This document shows, one piece after another, positions 1-10,448 of a stretch of 64,000 nucleotides of DNA. The stretch comes from Microvelia longipes. Lineage: Eukaryota > Arthropoda > Insecta > Hemiptera > Veliidae. A model generated the notes under the pieces. The model had not been told where the DNA came from. It saw only the letters and a list, made by a program, of their open reading frames with translations, and made no database searches. The stretch's first letter is position 1; each line of letters begins with the position of its first letter. The stretch covers positions 26,478,099 to 26,542,098 of the forward strand of contig JACMZG010001913.1 of assembly GCA_018340805.1 (NCBI GenBank). The letters run 5' to 3'. The position numbers and the translations under genes are program-made.

Positions 1-211
1 TTTTTGTACAAAATTTTAAATCTCCAGCATAAATACACTAGGCACTACGATGGTAACAGACACACACACATACAGACAGACAACTTTGAGAAAATCACTC
101 AGGAGGCCTTAAAAACACCTGAAACGGATAATTCCGGGTTCATCCCGGTTTCGGATTTTTCGGCAAATACAATACTTTTCCTATATACCTACGGTATAAA
201 TGTATAGTAAA
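1..211 (+). repeat. Family A repeat, 3' part, cut by the window edge
   Basis: The segment carries the family A 3' module: a CA/CAGA tract at about 61-88, then CTCAGGAGGCC, then ACCTGAAACGGATAATTCC, then the terminal stem-loop around TATACCTACGGTATA at 180-200. The same order occurs at 14.6 kb and 57.3 kb. No protein is encoded; the 67-codon frame here is incidental. The left part of the element lies outside the window. Confidence 0.75.
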
Positions 212-1105
212 AATATGAAAGTCAATTATGTGTATGTAAAAATAGACCATTAAGGATAAAATAATTTAATACTATACAAATATTAGCAATTGGGGATTTT
301 TACGATCATAAAAATAGCTATCAAATAATAAAGAACCAGATTCTAGCAGAACTCCGTTATAACAAAATTGGAGACGATTTCTACTTTTAACTAAAATGGG
401 AATTTTGAGTCAATAAATGGCCATTTCGTACAAATATTACAATACAATAAAAATCGTTTTATTTCATTGAATTGTAAAAAATATTGTTTAAGATTGAAAA
501 GATACAAATTAAAACGGATAAAACGGAAATAGAAAGGCCTCGTTTTGGATGAATATTAAAACAAGGCATTGAGGATGTTCACCTTTTGTTTTTATTGTTA
601 CTTGTATTATTTATTTATTTATTATTTTTATTTATAATAAAAGGATTAAAAAAATATTTACAACACGTTTTTTTAGTTTTTTTTTGTCAATGGAGAGGAA
701 ACACGATGGTCTCTAGAATAAAGGTTCAAAGCTTTATTCCTCGGAATAAACACCCCTAAATGGGGACGGCCCATGATCATTATTACTAGTTAAATATAAT
801 TAAAGTACTAAATAGATTAAATAATAAATAAATGGATTATTGAGTCTGTATTCTGTCTCAACAATGAAATGATCTAATAAATAATCTTCCATATTTAAAC
901 GGCTTCTATATATTTATATTTATATAAAATTTATTTTACTTATATTTTATTTATTAAGCCTATATATTTGATTTTTTCCACTAATTATTTTCATCTATTT
1001 ATTACTTTTTTATCTTGAATTTAAAATAAAGGTTTATATTTTAGTTTTAAAGAAGTTTGTAGCTATTATAATTTTTTATATCCAATAAAGAAAATATTGT
1101 TAAAA
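212..1105. other. AT-rich DNA without recognisable gene
   Basis: This stretch is A/T-rich with poly-A and poly-T runs. The only structure I see is a perfect hairpin at 733-750, with TTTATTCC and GGAATAAA arms around a 2-nt loop. I see no repeat family or coding signal. Confidence 0.6.
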
Positions 1106-1109
1106 AAAA

Positions 1110-1400
1110 TATCCTTTCCTTCATCTCATCGACACTGATGATGACCTTATTGGGGTTGAAAACCGGCTTTGTTTTTTAATAAAGTAATTAAGTGGAGAGT
1201 TCGATTTCGGCATCGAAGGTCCGGGGTTTGCAGCCCGGGCTTTGCTCTAAGGTTTTATGAATAGTATTTGCATTAAAAAGATTTCGCCAACTTTAATTAA
1301 TTCTTAGAGTGTAGTAGATGCAACCCACCTGAGGTGGTTCCCGCAGGGTGAATGCCCTGATGGGCCGAAAGGCCCTAAAACGGGCATTTTATTTTTTTTT
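1110..1400 (+). repeat. tRNA-like SINE with a structured GC-rich tail
   Basis: The segment GGTCCGGGGTTTGCAGCCCG near 1,220 matches the tRNA-like part of a second copy at 52,985-53,110 (GGTCTGGGGTTCGCAGCCC there), which retains an A-box-like head. Here the B box is mutated (GTTTGCAGCC). The tail at 1,325-1,390 is strikingly GC-rich and folds into consecutive hairpins, then runs into a T-rich tract. The 5' end is uncertain. A CTGATGA...GAAA motif lies at 1,135-1,161. No coding function. SINE identity is inferred from the tRNA-like boxes and the second copy. Confidence 0.5.
1325..1384 (+). ncRNA. Hammerhead-like three-way-junction fold in the SINE tail
   Basis: Three perfect hairpins follow one another: CCACCT/AGGTGG (1,325-1,337), CAGGG/CCCTG (1,344-1,359) and GGGCC-GAAA-GGCCC (1,362-1,375). 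CCCG (1,340-1,343) and CGGG (1,381-1,384) can close the last two into a three-way junction. The element CTGATG followed by GGCC-GAAA-GGCC resembles hammerhead stem II. The core is not intact: the A after CTGATG is absent, and CTAAAAC stands where GAAAC is expected. It may be a dead ribozyme or just a stable SINE tail. Confidence 0.3.
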
Positions 1401-1507
1401 TAATTAAGTGGAGAGACTCTTTTATTTATAATTATGAATGGATTAAATAATAAATAACTTAGTAGGTAATAACAAGACAAAGTATAATTACTTTTAACAT
1501 ATAATTA

Positions 1508-1640
1508 TTAAAATGTTTGACACAATATAATGTGCGAGAGACATTGTGTCAACTACTCATGTTTTGCAAAACACGGTAGTATCAAATGATATATTAAAAT
1601 GTTTATAATAATTTATATAAAAATAGGTCATAAAAGATTT
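1508..1640 (+). repeat. Family D dispersed repeat (GTTTTGCAAAAC family), copy 1
   Basis: About 60 bp around the palindrome GTTTTGCAAAAC and the text GGTAGTATCAAATGATAT recur at 56,118-56,190 with only a few changes. This copy also has a 10-bp inverted repeat, TTGACACAAT at 1,517-1,526 and ATTGTGTCAA at 1,543-1,552, largely deleted in the other copy. A weaker relative is at 46,150-46,240. No coding content. Confidence 0.6.
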
Positions 1641-1921
1641 GTTCAATAAAAACAATTTTCTTTTAAAACTAATTAAAATTATTATTGCTTCTTAGTATTG
1701 TCATTACCTATTTATTCTGTTTGAATTATTTATAAATTATTTACATAAAAATGAATATTTTTCAAGGAAAAGAATATAGAAACTAAAGAGGCGTAGATTA
1801 CCCTTATGGGGGAGGTACTTTATAATGAATTTAATTATATTTAATTATGAACTTTAATTATTATTTTTATATTTAATTATATAATATGTGTAACTTTAAA
1901 GGTTATTGCATATTATTTAAA
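1641..1921. other. AT-rich DNA, nothing recognised
   Basis: A/T-rich sequence with no reading frame, repeat family or palindrome that I can support. Confidence 0.5.
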
Positions 1922-2060
1922 AAATCGGGTACAGGGCACCTCGGAATTTTTTCTCACAACTTCGGAGTCGCTTTGCTCTTCCTCAAAATGGCTTTGTTAT
2001 CCAAACCTTGAGGTATAATTTCTTCGGTTTCGCTACGCTCAATAATCAATATCGATCAAA
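1922..2060 (+). repeat. Family A repeat, 5' head only
   Basis: It begins ATCGGGTACAGGGCACCTCGG and continues with TTTTCTCACAACTTCGGAGTCG and the CTTTGCTCTTCCTCA block typical of family A heads. It stops after about 140 bp. A reverse-oriented copy of the same head variant is at 4,245-4,340. Confidence 0.65.
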
Positions 2061-2900
2061 ATGTTAGTTCAACCATTAACCAAATAATTAGGCTTCCTAA
2101 TCTTTTGTATTTATCGTTTATTCCTCTTATCTTTGATTGAAAGAGGAGATATTTTAATATGGCCTAGCCCAATTTTTCACTGACATACCCCAATTTTAAT
2201 CTAGCGTTCTCAGTATGATCACGTTAGCAACACTCTAGCGATAAAATATCTCCAAAACAGTAATTCTATAAATGCCCTAATAACTTAGGGACAGATCTAG
2301 CTTTGAACGTCTCAGAAGCTGCATAAGTGTTGGAAGTACCATGTATAAAAGGAACCAGTGGTCAATTTGTTACCTATAACAGCTCGGACATTATTTTCCA
2401 GGCACATCTTTCTGTATTTTGAGGTATAGTTAAAGAAAAATACTACTTCCTTATACCAAATTGTTTAAAAATTGTCTCTGTTTATTCTTCTATTTCCTCA
2501 CATATCTCTCTCCTTTCAACACTTCAATGCCTCATTTTCTTTATCTATCTTTCCTAACAAAATCCTCTTTGTCTATCTTTCCAACTCAACAAACACCAAA
2601 ATTAATCGAATCGAAAAACTAAAAGTAAACAAACCTAGAAACACAACTTTAAATGAAATCGAAGCTTTAAAAAAAACATTGAATACAATCAAGTGGAAAA
2701 CATAGAACACGTAAAAGTAACAACTGAAAGAGGAAAGACAAATACAAAGTGGAATAACAATTAGAGCAGAGCGAACTGGCAACGAGAGGATGGCATGCTG
2801 GAAAACAACTCTAAAATCAAATCCAGCGTTTATATTTAAATTCTTCTTCAAATCCCAGTCCATGCCACTAAAATAAAACAAATTCAATTAAACATTTTAG
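2061..2900. other. Unique AT-rich DNA with two overlapping spurious frames
   Basis: Frames of 77 codons (2,472-2,705, plus) and 104 codons (2,573-2,887, minus) overlap on opposite strands. Both are low-complexity and neither shows a motif I recognise. I do not call a gene. Confidence 0.5.
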
Positions 2901-2901
2901 C

Positions 2902-2922
2902 AAGTTGTTTTCAAAACAACTT
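2902..2922. repeat. Perfect 21-nt palindrome
   Basis: AAGTTGTTTT and AAAACAACTT flank a single C, so ten base pairs with a one-base centre. It lies directly before a diverged family B head. Confidence 0.7.
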
Positions 2923-2924
2923 CG

Positions 2925-2972
2925 GGGTGTAGGTCCGTATGCAAGGCAAATTTCCTGGGGGATAGACAGGAC
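2925..2972 (+). repeat. Diverged family B head (tRNA-like unit)
   Basis: GTAGGTCCGTATGCAAGGC followed by AAATTTCCTGGGGGAT aligns with the family B head GTGGTCCGCATGTCGGGC, GAATTTCCTTTGGAT. No B box follows, so only the first half of the unit is present. Confidence 0.4.
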
Positions 2973-3216
2973 ATCGATAGTGATATGAGTTCGCTTCAGG
3001 GAAGGTATTGGTATTTTTTCTTAGTTATTGCAATTGAGAAATTAGTCACTTTGATAAGGTTATTAGTAATAACAGTACCTGATTTAAATGAAGCTTTTGT
3101 ATTTTTCCTCGAGCCATAGTCTCTGTACATCCTGTAACAGATATATAAACAAATTTATAATTACGATTACATTGCCTGCTTTGTGAACATGATTATGGTA
3201 AAATAATAAATACCAT

Positions 3217-3526
3217 AGAGATATATTACTAGAGGGGCCCTATTGGTTCAATTTTGAAACATCGAAAAAATAACCAGACCCCCTTTGACTATCAATAATC
3301 AAATGAACTGAACAAAGTTACAATGAATTATATAGTAGAACGCTGAAAATATAAATCAAAACACAAGAAATGTGCAGGAAGCCGAAAAAATTGATTTTTT
3401 ATAACCTTAATTTACTCTTAGAAGAAGTTTCATTGAGGTTACACAGAGCCCCTGAGAGCCCTAAAATAATGTTTCAGGACTCTCAATGTACTGAGAAAGG
3501 CTATGCCCTCTCTAGTATATATCTCT
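3217..3526 (+). mobile_element. Terminal-inverted-repeat MITE, copy 1
   Basis: The element starts AGAGATATATTACTAGAGG and ends with the inverted partner, CCTCTCTAGTATATATCTCT, giving terminal inverted repeats of about 20 bp. A second full copy at 59,877-60,192 has the same ends and similar inner sequence. The element is about 310 bp and non-coding; a 94-codon frame at 3,370-3,654 runs out of it and is not a gene. TA next to the conserved CTAGAGGGGC ends fits a TA target duplication as in Tc1/mariner-type MITEs, but that assignment is a guess. Confidence 0.7.
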
Positions 3527-3809
3527 ACGATAAATACAGTTTTAATACAAAATTACATTGTCAAACGAGATTAAAAAAAGTTAACAGGTTAACTATTAAG
3601 ACACTGACCAGTTTGACCAAAGTGAAGGTTTACTTAGGTTATAAGGAAGTTTAAAACAAAAATATATTTAATTCAATTCTTTGCATAATAATAAAGATAC
3701 AATAAAAAATAATATTTCTAACGATTTAATGAAAAAGTAATTGTTAAGTAAAATAATAGTTCATAGGTAAGGTTAGCCGTTAAATACGATCGCCTTTCAA
3801 TGTGTATAC

Positions 3810-3835
3810 ACGAGGGATCGATCTCGATCCCTCGT
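3810..3835. repeat. Perfect 26-nt palindrome with GATC core
   Basis: ACGAGGGATCGA and TCGATCCCTCGT flank a 2-nt centre, twelve perfect base pairs. It stands in an otherwise featureless AT-rich stretch (3,660-4,020). Confidence 0.75.
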
Positions 3836-4023
3836 ATCGATTCCATCTCCCTAGTACTAGCGTATACGACTGCATTCTTTCCGGATGGTTCTTACAGGGC
3901 ATATAACCCTATTTAACTTGCGTTCTTAATACGATGCGCGGATTTAGAATATTGTGTAAACGTACTAAATGTTAAAATATATTGCTAATATTTTTATAAT
4001 TATGAATTAAAACTAATAAAAGA

Positions 4024-4340
4024 GGCCTGGTGTAACCGCTGGTATTTTTAAGGCTTTCGTGAACATAGAGACGAAGCTTACGTATTACATAATTGGATAG
4101 CTATCTACAGTAATGCTTTCATGAAATTTAATTAACCTAGCAATTAAGTTAAAAAAAACCCTAGAAATATGGTTACCTAATAATTCTGAGATCGAGAGTA
4201 GCGGTCGAAGTATTCTTACCTTTAGCTTTAAGTAATCAAGACATTCTAAGAAGCGAAGCGAGATCGAAGAATACCTCAAGCATAAATTCTAAGGACGAGG
4301 AAAACGAGCCCTAAGTTGTGAGGAAAAGTAAAGAGGTATT
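4024..4340 (-). repeat. Family A repeat, reverse-oriented head fragments
   Basis: On the minus strand the segment reads ACTTTTCCTCACAACTTAGGG, GTCCTTAGAATTTATGC, TTCGATCTCGCTTCGCTTC, the same series as the family A head at 1,922-2,060. At 4,024-4,045 the reverse complement AGCGGTTACACCAGGCC matches the family's AGCGGTCACCCATCCAGGC motif. The middle is poorly conserved. Confidence 0.5.
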
Positions 4341-6425
4341 GTGTCTCTTATTTTTAGCCAATTAGGAAAACAAAATTTGAAAATAAAAGAGATTATTATA
4401 GAGATGTAAGATGAAAATAATAATAGCGCTATTTTCTGATGAAAATTTGCTAGAACTGGGAAGGTCTTGCTTTAATGATGCTGAACTTGATGATAGAATT
4501 TGACAGGGTAACATAAAGAGATGAACACGACACCGCAAGAATAACAAATGAGATGAAATAAATAGATTTTGACTCTTCCTTATTAAAGAAGCGTCCTTGA
4601 AGGGGGGGGGGAGCGTACCAAGAAGCTAACTTCTACCTCTGAAACATATTTTATCTCTGAACGGGGCTGAAATGAGCCTTTTGACTAAAAAATTATTTCT
4701 ATTTTTAAATGATGTAAAAGTAAACCCTGATGAGATAAAACTTATTAGTTGATATGTATAGTTAGCCCAGAAGTAGATCTGAATTATTAAAACTAATACT
4801 CGCTTCTTGGCCACAAATTTTTGTTCTTATTACGGGAGCTACTCTTTATTATTTGTTTAATGTACAATTTTTTACCTCTAATTTAAGTTTATTTTAAATT
4901 TTGCAAAATCTTTTGTGCAATTTTGTATTTTCTATTCAGTAAAAAGATTAAAAAATAAAAATGTGTTGTTAGTAGTTAGTTACAATGGGATAACCTCTAA
5001 TCTAAGTAAATATTATAAAGGTAAACAAACACTAAATGCTTGATACAGATCTTCAATAAAGGGGATGTTGCGCGGCACAGTCAATTTGCTATTGATAAAG
5101 TGACCCCGTTAAAGGATAAGAGAAATAGAAAATAATACATCGCAAATCACAGGTCAAAAACTAACTGTATATGCTTGTTACGAACTGAGCATGCTTGCAA
5201 TTAAGTTAACTGAGAAGATTAACTTAGCCTTACATTTAGAGGCAAACTCCGAATTCGTGGTTTCCAAATTGTTCAAGTATGTTATAAAAATGTATCGAAA
5301 AATAATATACTTTTTCTATTAAATTAGAATTATGGATTTTTTGCAAACACACATATTGTTTATATACTTACGGTTTAAATGAGCGAAGTAAAAAGTTTAT
5401 AAGAATCATTTTGAGGCACAGAAGAGACTAGATTAGTCTGTGTAAAATTAACTATGTGTAATTAAATCTATGTTAAATAAACTATGTTTATTTAAAATTT
5501 TGTTTAATGTTTCACTAATTATACACGTAGCATATTCATGTTTAATGGAGCCACTTCATGCAATAAAATTCTATACACAACGTCTAATGAAACTTAAAAA
5601 TGTGTTACATAACCTGCGTTTATAAACTAGTAAAGAAAGGTAAGTTTGCCATTATTATTCTATCTCATATAACGTTTTGGGGTAAGTAAAGTTGATCTAT
5701 CGTTTTGTTTTCTTTATTATATATCCTTAATGTATTTACACGTGCAGATGGTCCCAAGAATTTGGTGCCTCAAATCGACTCGACGAATCAGATCCAACAT
5801 TAAACTCGAGTTTCAAAACATTTTGACGTCAATTATCATATTAATAATACTTATTTTAAATTGAACAAAATATTGTCATCTATTTTTACGATTTCTAATA
5901 CAAAAACTTGAATATTTTCCATTATTTGATAGAAAATTAGATTTTCATCTTGATTTTCCCTATATCTGTTTATGTGTAATGGAAAATTTGAATATGTTTT
6001 TGTTTTCGAAAAACTGCAGAATAAATTTGATTATATACATATATTTTGCGTTGACCCAAATTCTCAAGATTTATCGGAGTGAATTTGAAATAAGGATAAC
6101 TTATGTTCATACAAAATCTAGTGAAATATAGTTTATACAAACCTACAAAATAATAGTTATGTTTATTTACACTAAAAGAAGGAAATTACAAAATAAATGT
6201 AAAATAAGTTTCAAATTATTCTGAATTCATTTAACTAAATTAATAACTATAGAGACTTGGTACAAGCTAGCGAATACTACATAGGAAATTATACAACAAA
6301 ATATGGTACTAGGTACCTCTGAACATATCTTCATAAACTTAAATTTGCTAAGCTCATTCCCATCTAATCACTTCAAGTCAAACTACGTATGCTTGTTTGT
6401 TATAGAATGAAAAATACCCTTGTGC
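4341..6425. other. AT-rich DNA, no gene seen
   Basis: A G10 run lies at 4,602-4,611. Two minus-strand frames of 61-62 codons (4,362-4,547 and 4,626-4,814) have no motif and no neighbour that supports them. The rest is A/T-rich, with short repeats such as AACTATGT near 5,450-5,490. I see no repeat family. Confidence 0.5.
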
Positions 6426-6429
6426 CAAA

Positions 6430-6690
6430 TGTAAACACAATTAATTTTTTTTTATTATTAATACCTTTTAAAAAAAATTTATACGTGTCATTTAATAAAA
6501 ATTCATAAATTTAATTAATTAATACAATAAAAATAATTTCAATAATAAGATGAAACTTAGCGTATTTGTTGGTCTCATATATGAATACATGCGTCCCAAA
6601 TTTCAAGTTGAATCAAATATTTACGTTTTATGATTTTTCAATATTCGCTCATTGATATATTTTGTCATTAATATATTTATATAAGTCATT
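6430..6690 (+). repeat. Family A repeat, internal body fragment
   Basis: AATAATAAGATGAAACTTAGC, then GTTGGTCTCATATATG, then CCAAATTTCAAGTTG match the family A body best preserved at 39,490-39,580. Neither end of the element is present. Confidence 0.6.
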
Positions 6691-6699
6691 GATGATAGT

Positions 6700-7045
6700 T
6701 TTTCTTTTTTCTATTTAATTTCCTCCTCTATGAATGTATTATTTTATTTTTATTATTTTATTCTTGTCAATTTTAACTACCTTCGATGTATTATATTAAT
6801 TTATATTGTAAGCTATTTTATTTTTTATCTTAATTTTGTAAATTTTTGTTTCTTGATTTATGTATATTGGCTCACACCGTCAATTATACATAAATAAATT
6901 AATAAATAAATAGTTAATAATGTCATAAAAGGATTATATTTTGGAGGTATCTGCCAAGAAGCATATCAAGCGAATGATTTTTATAACATTAGGTGATGAG
7001 TAACTCTTGACTAGATTGAGAACTAAACTAAGACCAATAAACTAC
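6700..7045. other. AT-rich DNA, nothing recognised
   Basis: T-rich then A-rich sequence directly upstream of the RNase H fossil. It could be eroded LINE, but I cannot show it. Confidence 0.4.
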
Positions 7046-7049
7046 ACTT

Positions 7050-7545
7050 TTGCCGCATCCGACACAGTATGATGACAGCATAATTGCTGAAAATGTCATT
7101 AATTACACCTTGTCTTTCTACACCGATGGAAACCAAAGATGTAGTAGGTTGTGTTTTACAGCATATTCTAATACCAACACCGTGTTAAGCGAATTTATTG
7201 AGAGATTTATTAAAGATAAGTTAATTAGTTTTATAAAGTTTTTTCTAGAATCGAGTCAAATTTTGAAGACGTTAGAATGGTTAGCAGAAATGGAGCAAGC
7301 AGTTTATATATAATTAGGACAGACAGCAGGTCAACTTTGGAAGGCCAAATTCTATTTGAAATTAAACATTTCTATACATCAAAATTAGAAATTTAGTTAG
7401 CACACTTTCTTTAAAACAAATTTTGTTTAGGTGGGTTAAAACCAATCCTTCTACACCCCATCCGGGAGTAAAAGGAAATGAAAATGCAGACTCTTTGTAC
7501 AAAGATGCGAGCAAAGTCGAAACAGAAAGCTACAAATGTCCTCAA
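7050..7545 (+). pseudogene. LINE RNase H domain fossil
   Basis: Three RNase H landmarks occur in order. FYTDG (7,116-7,130) supplies the first catalytic Asp. TDSRST near 7,319-7,336 matches the usual DSR/DSQ element. HPGVKGNENAD with following SLYKDASK (7,459-7,515) matches the H-x-G-x-x-GNExAD end of LINE RNase H. They lie in three different frames, so at least two frameshifts separate them, and an 87-codon frame covers only the first part. The central EL/AE motif is not clear. RNase H of this form occurs at the 3' end of ORF2 in several non-LTR clades such as I and R1; the clade is not resolved. The copy is dead. Confidence 0.7.
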
Positions 7546-8640
7546 AATCTCTCATAGTTCAGAAGGTACAAATTTACTCGGGTACTAACCTCAAAACGTC
7601 AAGCTTTCTGAAATTCCGTAATTTTTATGCCAGGCGAATCGCCTTTGAAAATCTGCACTACGCAGCATTATTCGCTCTCATATGAAGCTTAGTTTTATGC
7701 TAATTTTAAAATATTTCAGCACATTCCTGTGAAAAATCTGATTTTTTTGCGAATTACTTTTTCCTTTTTTAAAAAAAATGTATACATAAATACATATACA
7801 GTATTTACATGCAGTATTATTTACAAGCTGTATATGCATATACAGTATTTGCAGATACGTATAGACATTTACTTTTATTATCTGGAGTCCAAATGGAATC
7901 GACCCCCGTCAGTTCTTCACATTCGTCATTCGAACAAGCTCAAGAGTTTTATTTTCAAAAATGCTTGAAATATTGAATATTTCATGAAATATTGATATGA
8001 AATATATCAAATAAAATATTGATTAAAATATGTTTATTTTCAAATGAAATTTACAAACACCTAAATGGTAGTATTCAGGTTAAAACTTGGTATATTGTGT
8101 TTAATGCGAAAATGGCGCTTTTCCTATATACCTACGATAGTAGGTGAGTCAAGTTATTAATACAGTAATTCTGCTTTCCTTACATTAATAGATGGTCTCG
8201 ATAGATGTCATAAATTAACAAATGATGCCCTAACAACAAATGTTTGGGACACCGAACATCTGGAAACAATAATTCACAACGATTTCTTTATTTTGTCGTT
8301 CCTACTCCCTCACAGACAACTTTACACGTAGATTACAGCGTCCAACATAAAAACTGTCAAACATATATATCCATGAATCTGTCTATATATACGTTCAGTG
8401 ATAACACATACTCAACTTACCAAGTTAGCTTATAATTATATTAGCTCATATGATTGTAATTATATATATAGAAATAAAAATAAAATATGAAACAACGAAT
8501 AAATAAGAGAACAAAGAAGAAGAAATAAAAGCAGTTAAACTAGATATACCAAATATTTGTACTAACAAATATTAGTCATAACAAAAATAAGTTTCAAGAA
8601 TTATTATATATTTAATATAGTTATGTAACGCAACACTTTC
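7546..8640. other. AT-rich DNA with a short palindrome and a family A tip
   Basis: TGAAATATT/AATATTTCA form a palindrome around 7,964-7,982. A 3' tip of family A (CTTTTCCTATATACCTACG) is at about 8,110-8,155. Frames at 7,729-7,968 and 8,244-8,435 have no recognisable product. Confidence 0.5.
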
Positions 8641-8644
8641 ACGT

Positions 8645-9351
8645 CAAATTTATTACAAGAAAATTATAATTACTCAGAATCGTAGAACTAATCGAATTTA
8701 TTCAACAGTTATTTTGTAATTTAGTTTAGTTTGTTGTTATGTATGTACATTTATATTTCTTGAGAATAATCGATTTAAATCACAAGTATCAGAAAAATGA
8801 AAAAAACGTCAAATAAATAATAAGAAAGTAATAAAGTAGAAGACTGTCGGACATATTTAGTTTACTGACAATAAAGAAAAAGAAGAAGAGTAATTGACGA
8901 CACGACAATGAAATATGTTGGAGTTTGTTGTAAAGCGTGTTGTTTTTAGAAATAAGACAAATAGTTTGTCTAAAAATATTTCTCATTTATTTTTTTAAAA
9001 TCTATTTCTCCCCTTATTGTTGTGAATGAGTAATAAGTGATATGTTGTTAAAGAAAAAAATATTTTACAGAAATAGATCTCGGATATTTAATAATTGTTT
9101 CTTACTTTTCTTTAAGTACATTTTCTGACACTATGGCTTAGGTTACTTACTTTAATTTATTACTTTCTTATTATTTATTTGAAGTTTTTTTCATTTTTCT
9201 GATCCTTATGATTTAAATCGATGATTCTCAAGAAATATAAATGTACATGAATAACAACAAACTAAATAAACTTAACTACAAAATAACAGTTTAATAAATT
9301 CGATTAGATCTACGTTTTCGTGTAATTATAATTTTCTTGTAGCATAAATTG
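8645..9351. mobile_element. Fold-back element with ~200-bp inverted arms
   Basis: The left arm, 8,645-8,838, reads CAAATTTATTACAAGAAAAT onward. The right arm, 9,149-9,351, gives the same text on the opposite strand, including ACATTTATATTTCTTGAGAA and CAAATAAATAATAAGAAAGT. Arms are about 90% alike with small indels and enclose about 310 bp of non-coding spacer. I saw no transposase frame; the minus-strand frame at 8,789-8,986 is part of the arm and spacer. Target duplications are not clear. It fits a fold-back MITE or an inverted dimer of one repeat. Confidence 0.7.
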
Positions 9352-9653
9352 TTTTGATAAAAAACAAAAAAGCTCGCATTTCAATAGCATATTCGCCCGT
9401 CTTGTGGACTGTTTAATATTACTGTTCAAATACTACTTAAAATACAATAAAAATTACCATTTATTAAACCCTAAAACGAACCAAACATGTTTTCCCATCA
9501 TGTTGTACAGATGGACTTAAAGTACAGATAGACTTAAAAATCAAGCATCTTCTACTAAATCACAATGAAATAAAACAGCACAGCTCTATTTTATGACGAT
9601 TAAATGCTTAACATTATATTTCTGAAAAATAGGTAACAACTTAAATTTTGCAG

Positions 9654-10312
9654 ACATATTTCTCCTCATATTACATATTTCTTATATACACATTTCTTCT
9701 CTGGTTGTATATTTCTCATATACATATTTCTCCTCATGTTATATATTTCTCCTATACTTATTTCTCCTCATATTATATATTTCTTATATACACATTTCTT
9801 CTCGGGTTGTATATTTCTCATATACATATTTCTCCTCATGTTATATATTTCTCCTATACTTATTTCTCCTCATATTATAGATTTCTTATATACACATTTC
9901 TTCTCTGGTTGTATATTTCTCATATACATATTTCTCCTCATGATATATATTTCTCCTATACTTATTTCTCCTCATATTATATATTTCTTATATACACATT
10001 TCTTCTCTGGTTGTATATTTCTCATATACATATTTTTCCTCATGTTATATATTTCTCCTATACTTATTTCTCCTCATATTATATATTTCTTATATACACA
10101 TTTTTTCTCTGGTTGTATATTTCTCATATACTTATTTCTCCTCATGTTATATATTTCTCATATACATACTTCTCCTCATGTTACATATTTCTCATGTACA
10201 TACTTCTCCTCATGCTACTTATTTCTCATATACATACTTCTCCATATGTTATTTATTTCTCATTTACATATTTCTCCTCATGTTCTAATATACATATTTC
10301 TTCGCATTTTAG
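9654..10312. repeat. 34-bp minisatellite organised as 102-bp higher-order repeat
   Basis: The basic unit is about 34 bp (ATTTCTCATATACATACTTC plus TCCTCATGTTAC). Three variant units form a 102-bp block seen about five times: its marker CTTCTCTGGTTG recurs every 102 bp from about 9,697 to 10,104. From about 10,130 the array falls to plain 34-mers. Since 102 is a multiple of three and the unit has few stops, frames of 246 and 196 codons stay open; these are by-products of the repeat, not genes. Confidence 0.9.
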
Positions 10313-10448
10313 AGTTCAGATTATAGTGAATCAATTGTTGTCGGCCTTTCACACATTGTATTTCCGTCTTCTATCATTAATACTCTGATAAATGACTCAC
10401 TGTAAGTTTGTTTTTATAAATTTGATTATATTAATAATAATGGACTCT

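Noticed and set aside
2573..2887. 104-codon membrane-protein-like frame on the minus strand
   Set aside because: Hydrophobic character follows from T-rich codons; an opposed frame overlaps it and no family is recognisable.
9648..10388. Overlapping frames of 246 and 196 codons
   Set aside because: They lie in the 34/102-bp tandem array, read as repeated Phe/Leu/Tyr/Ile-rich text, and stay open only because the period is a multiple of three.
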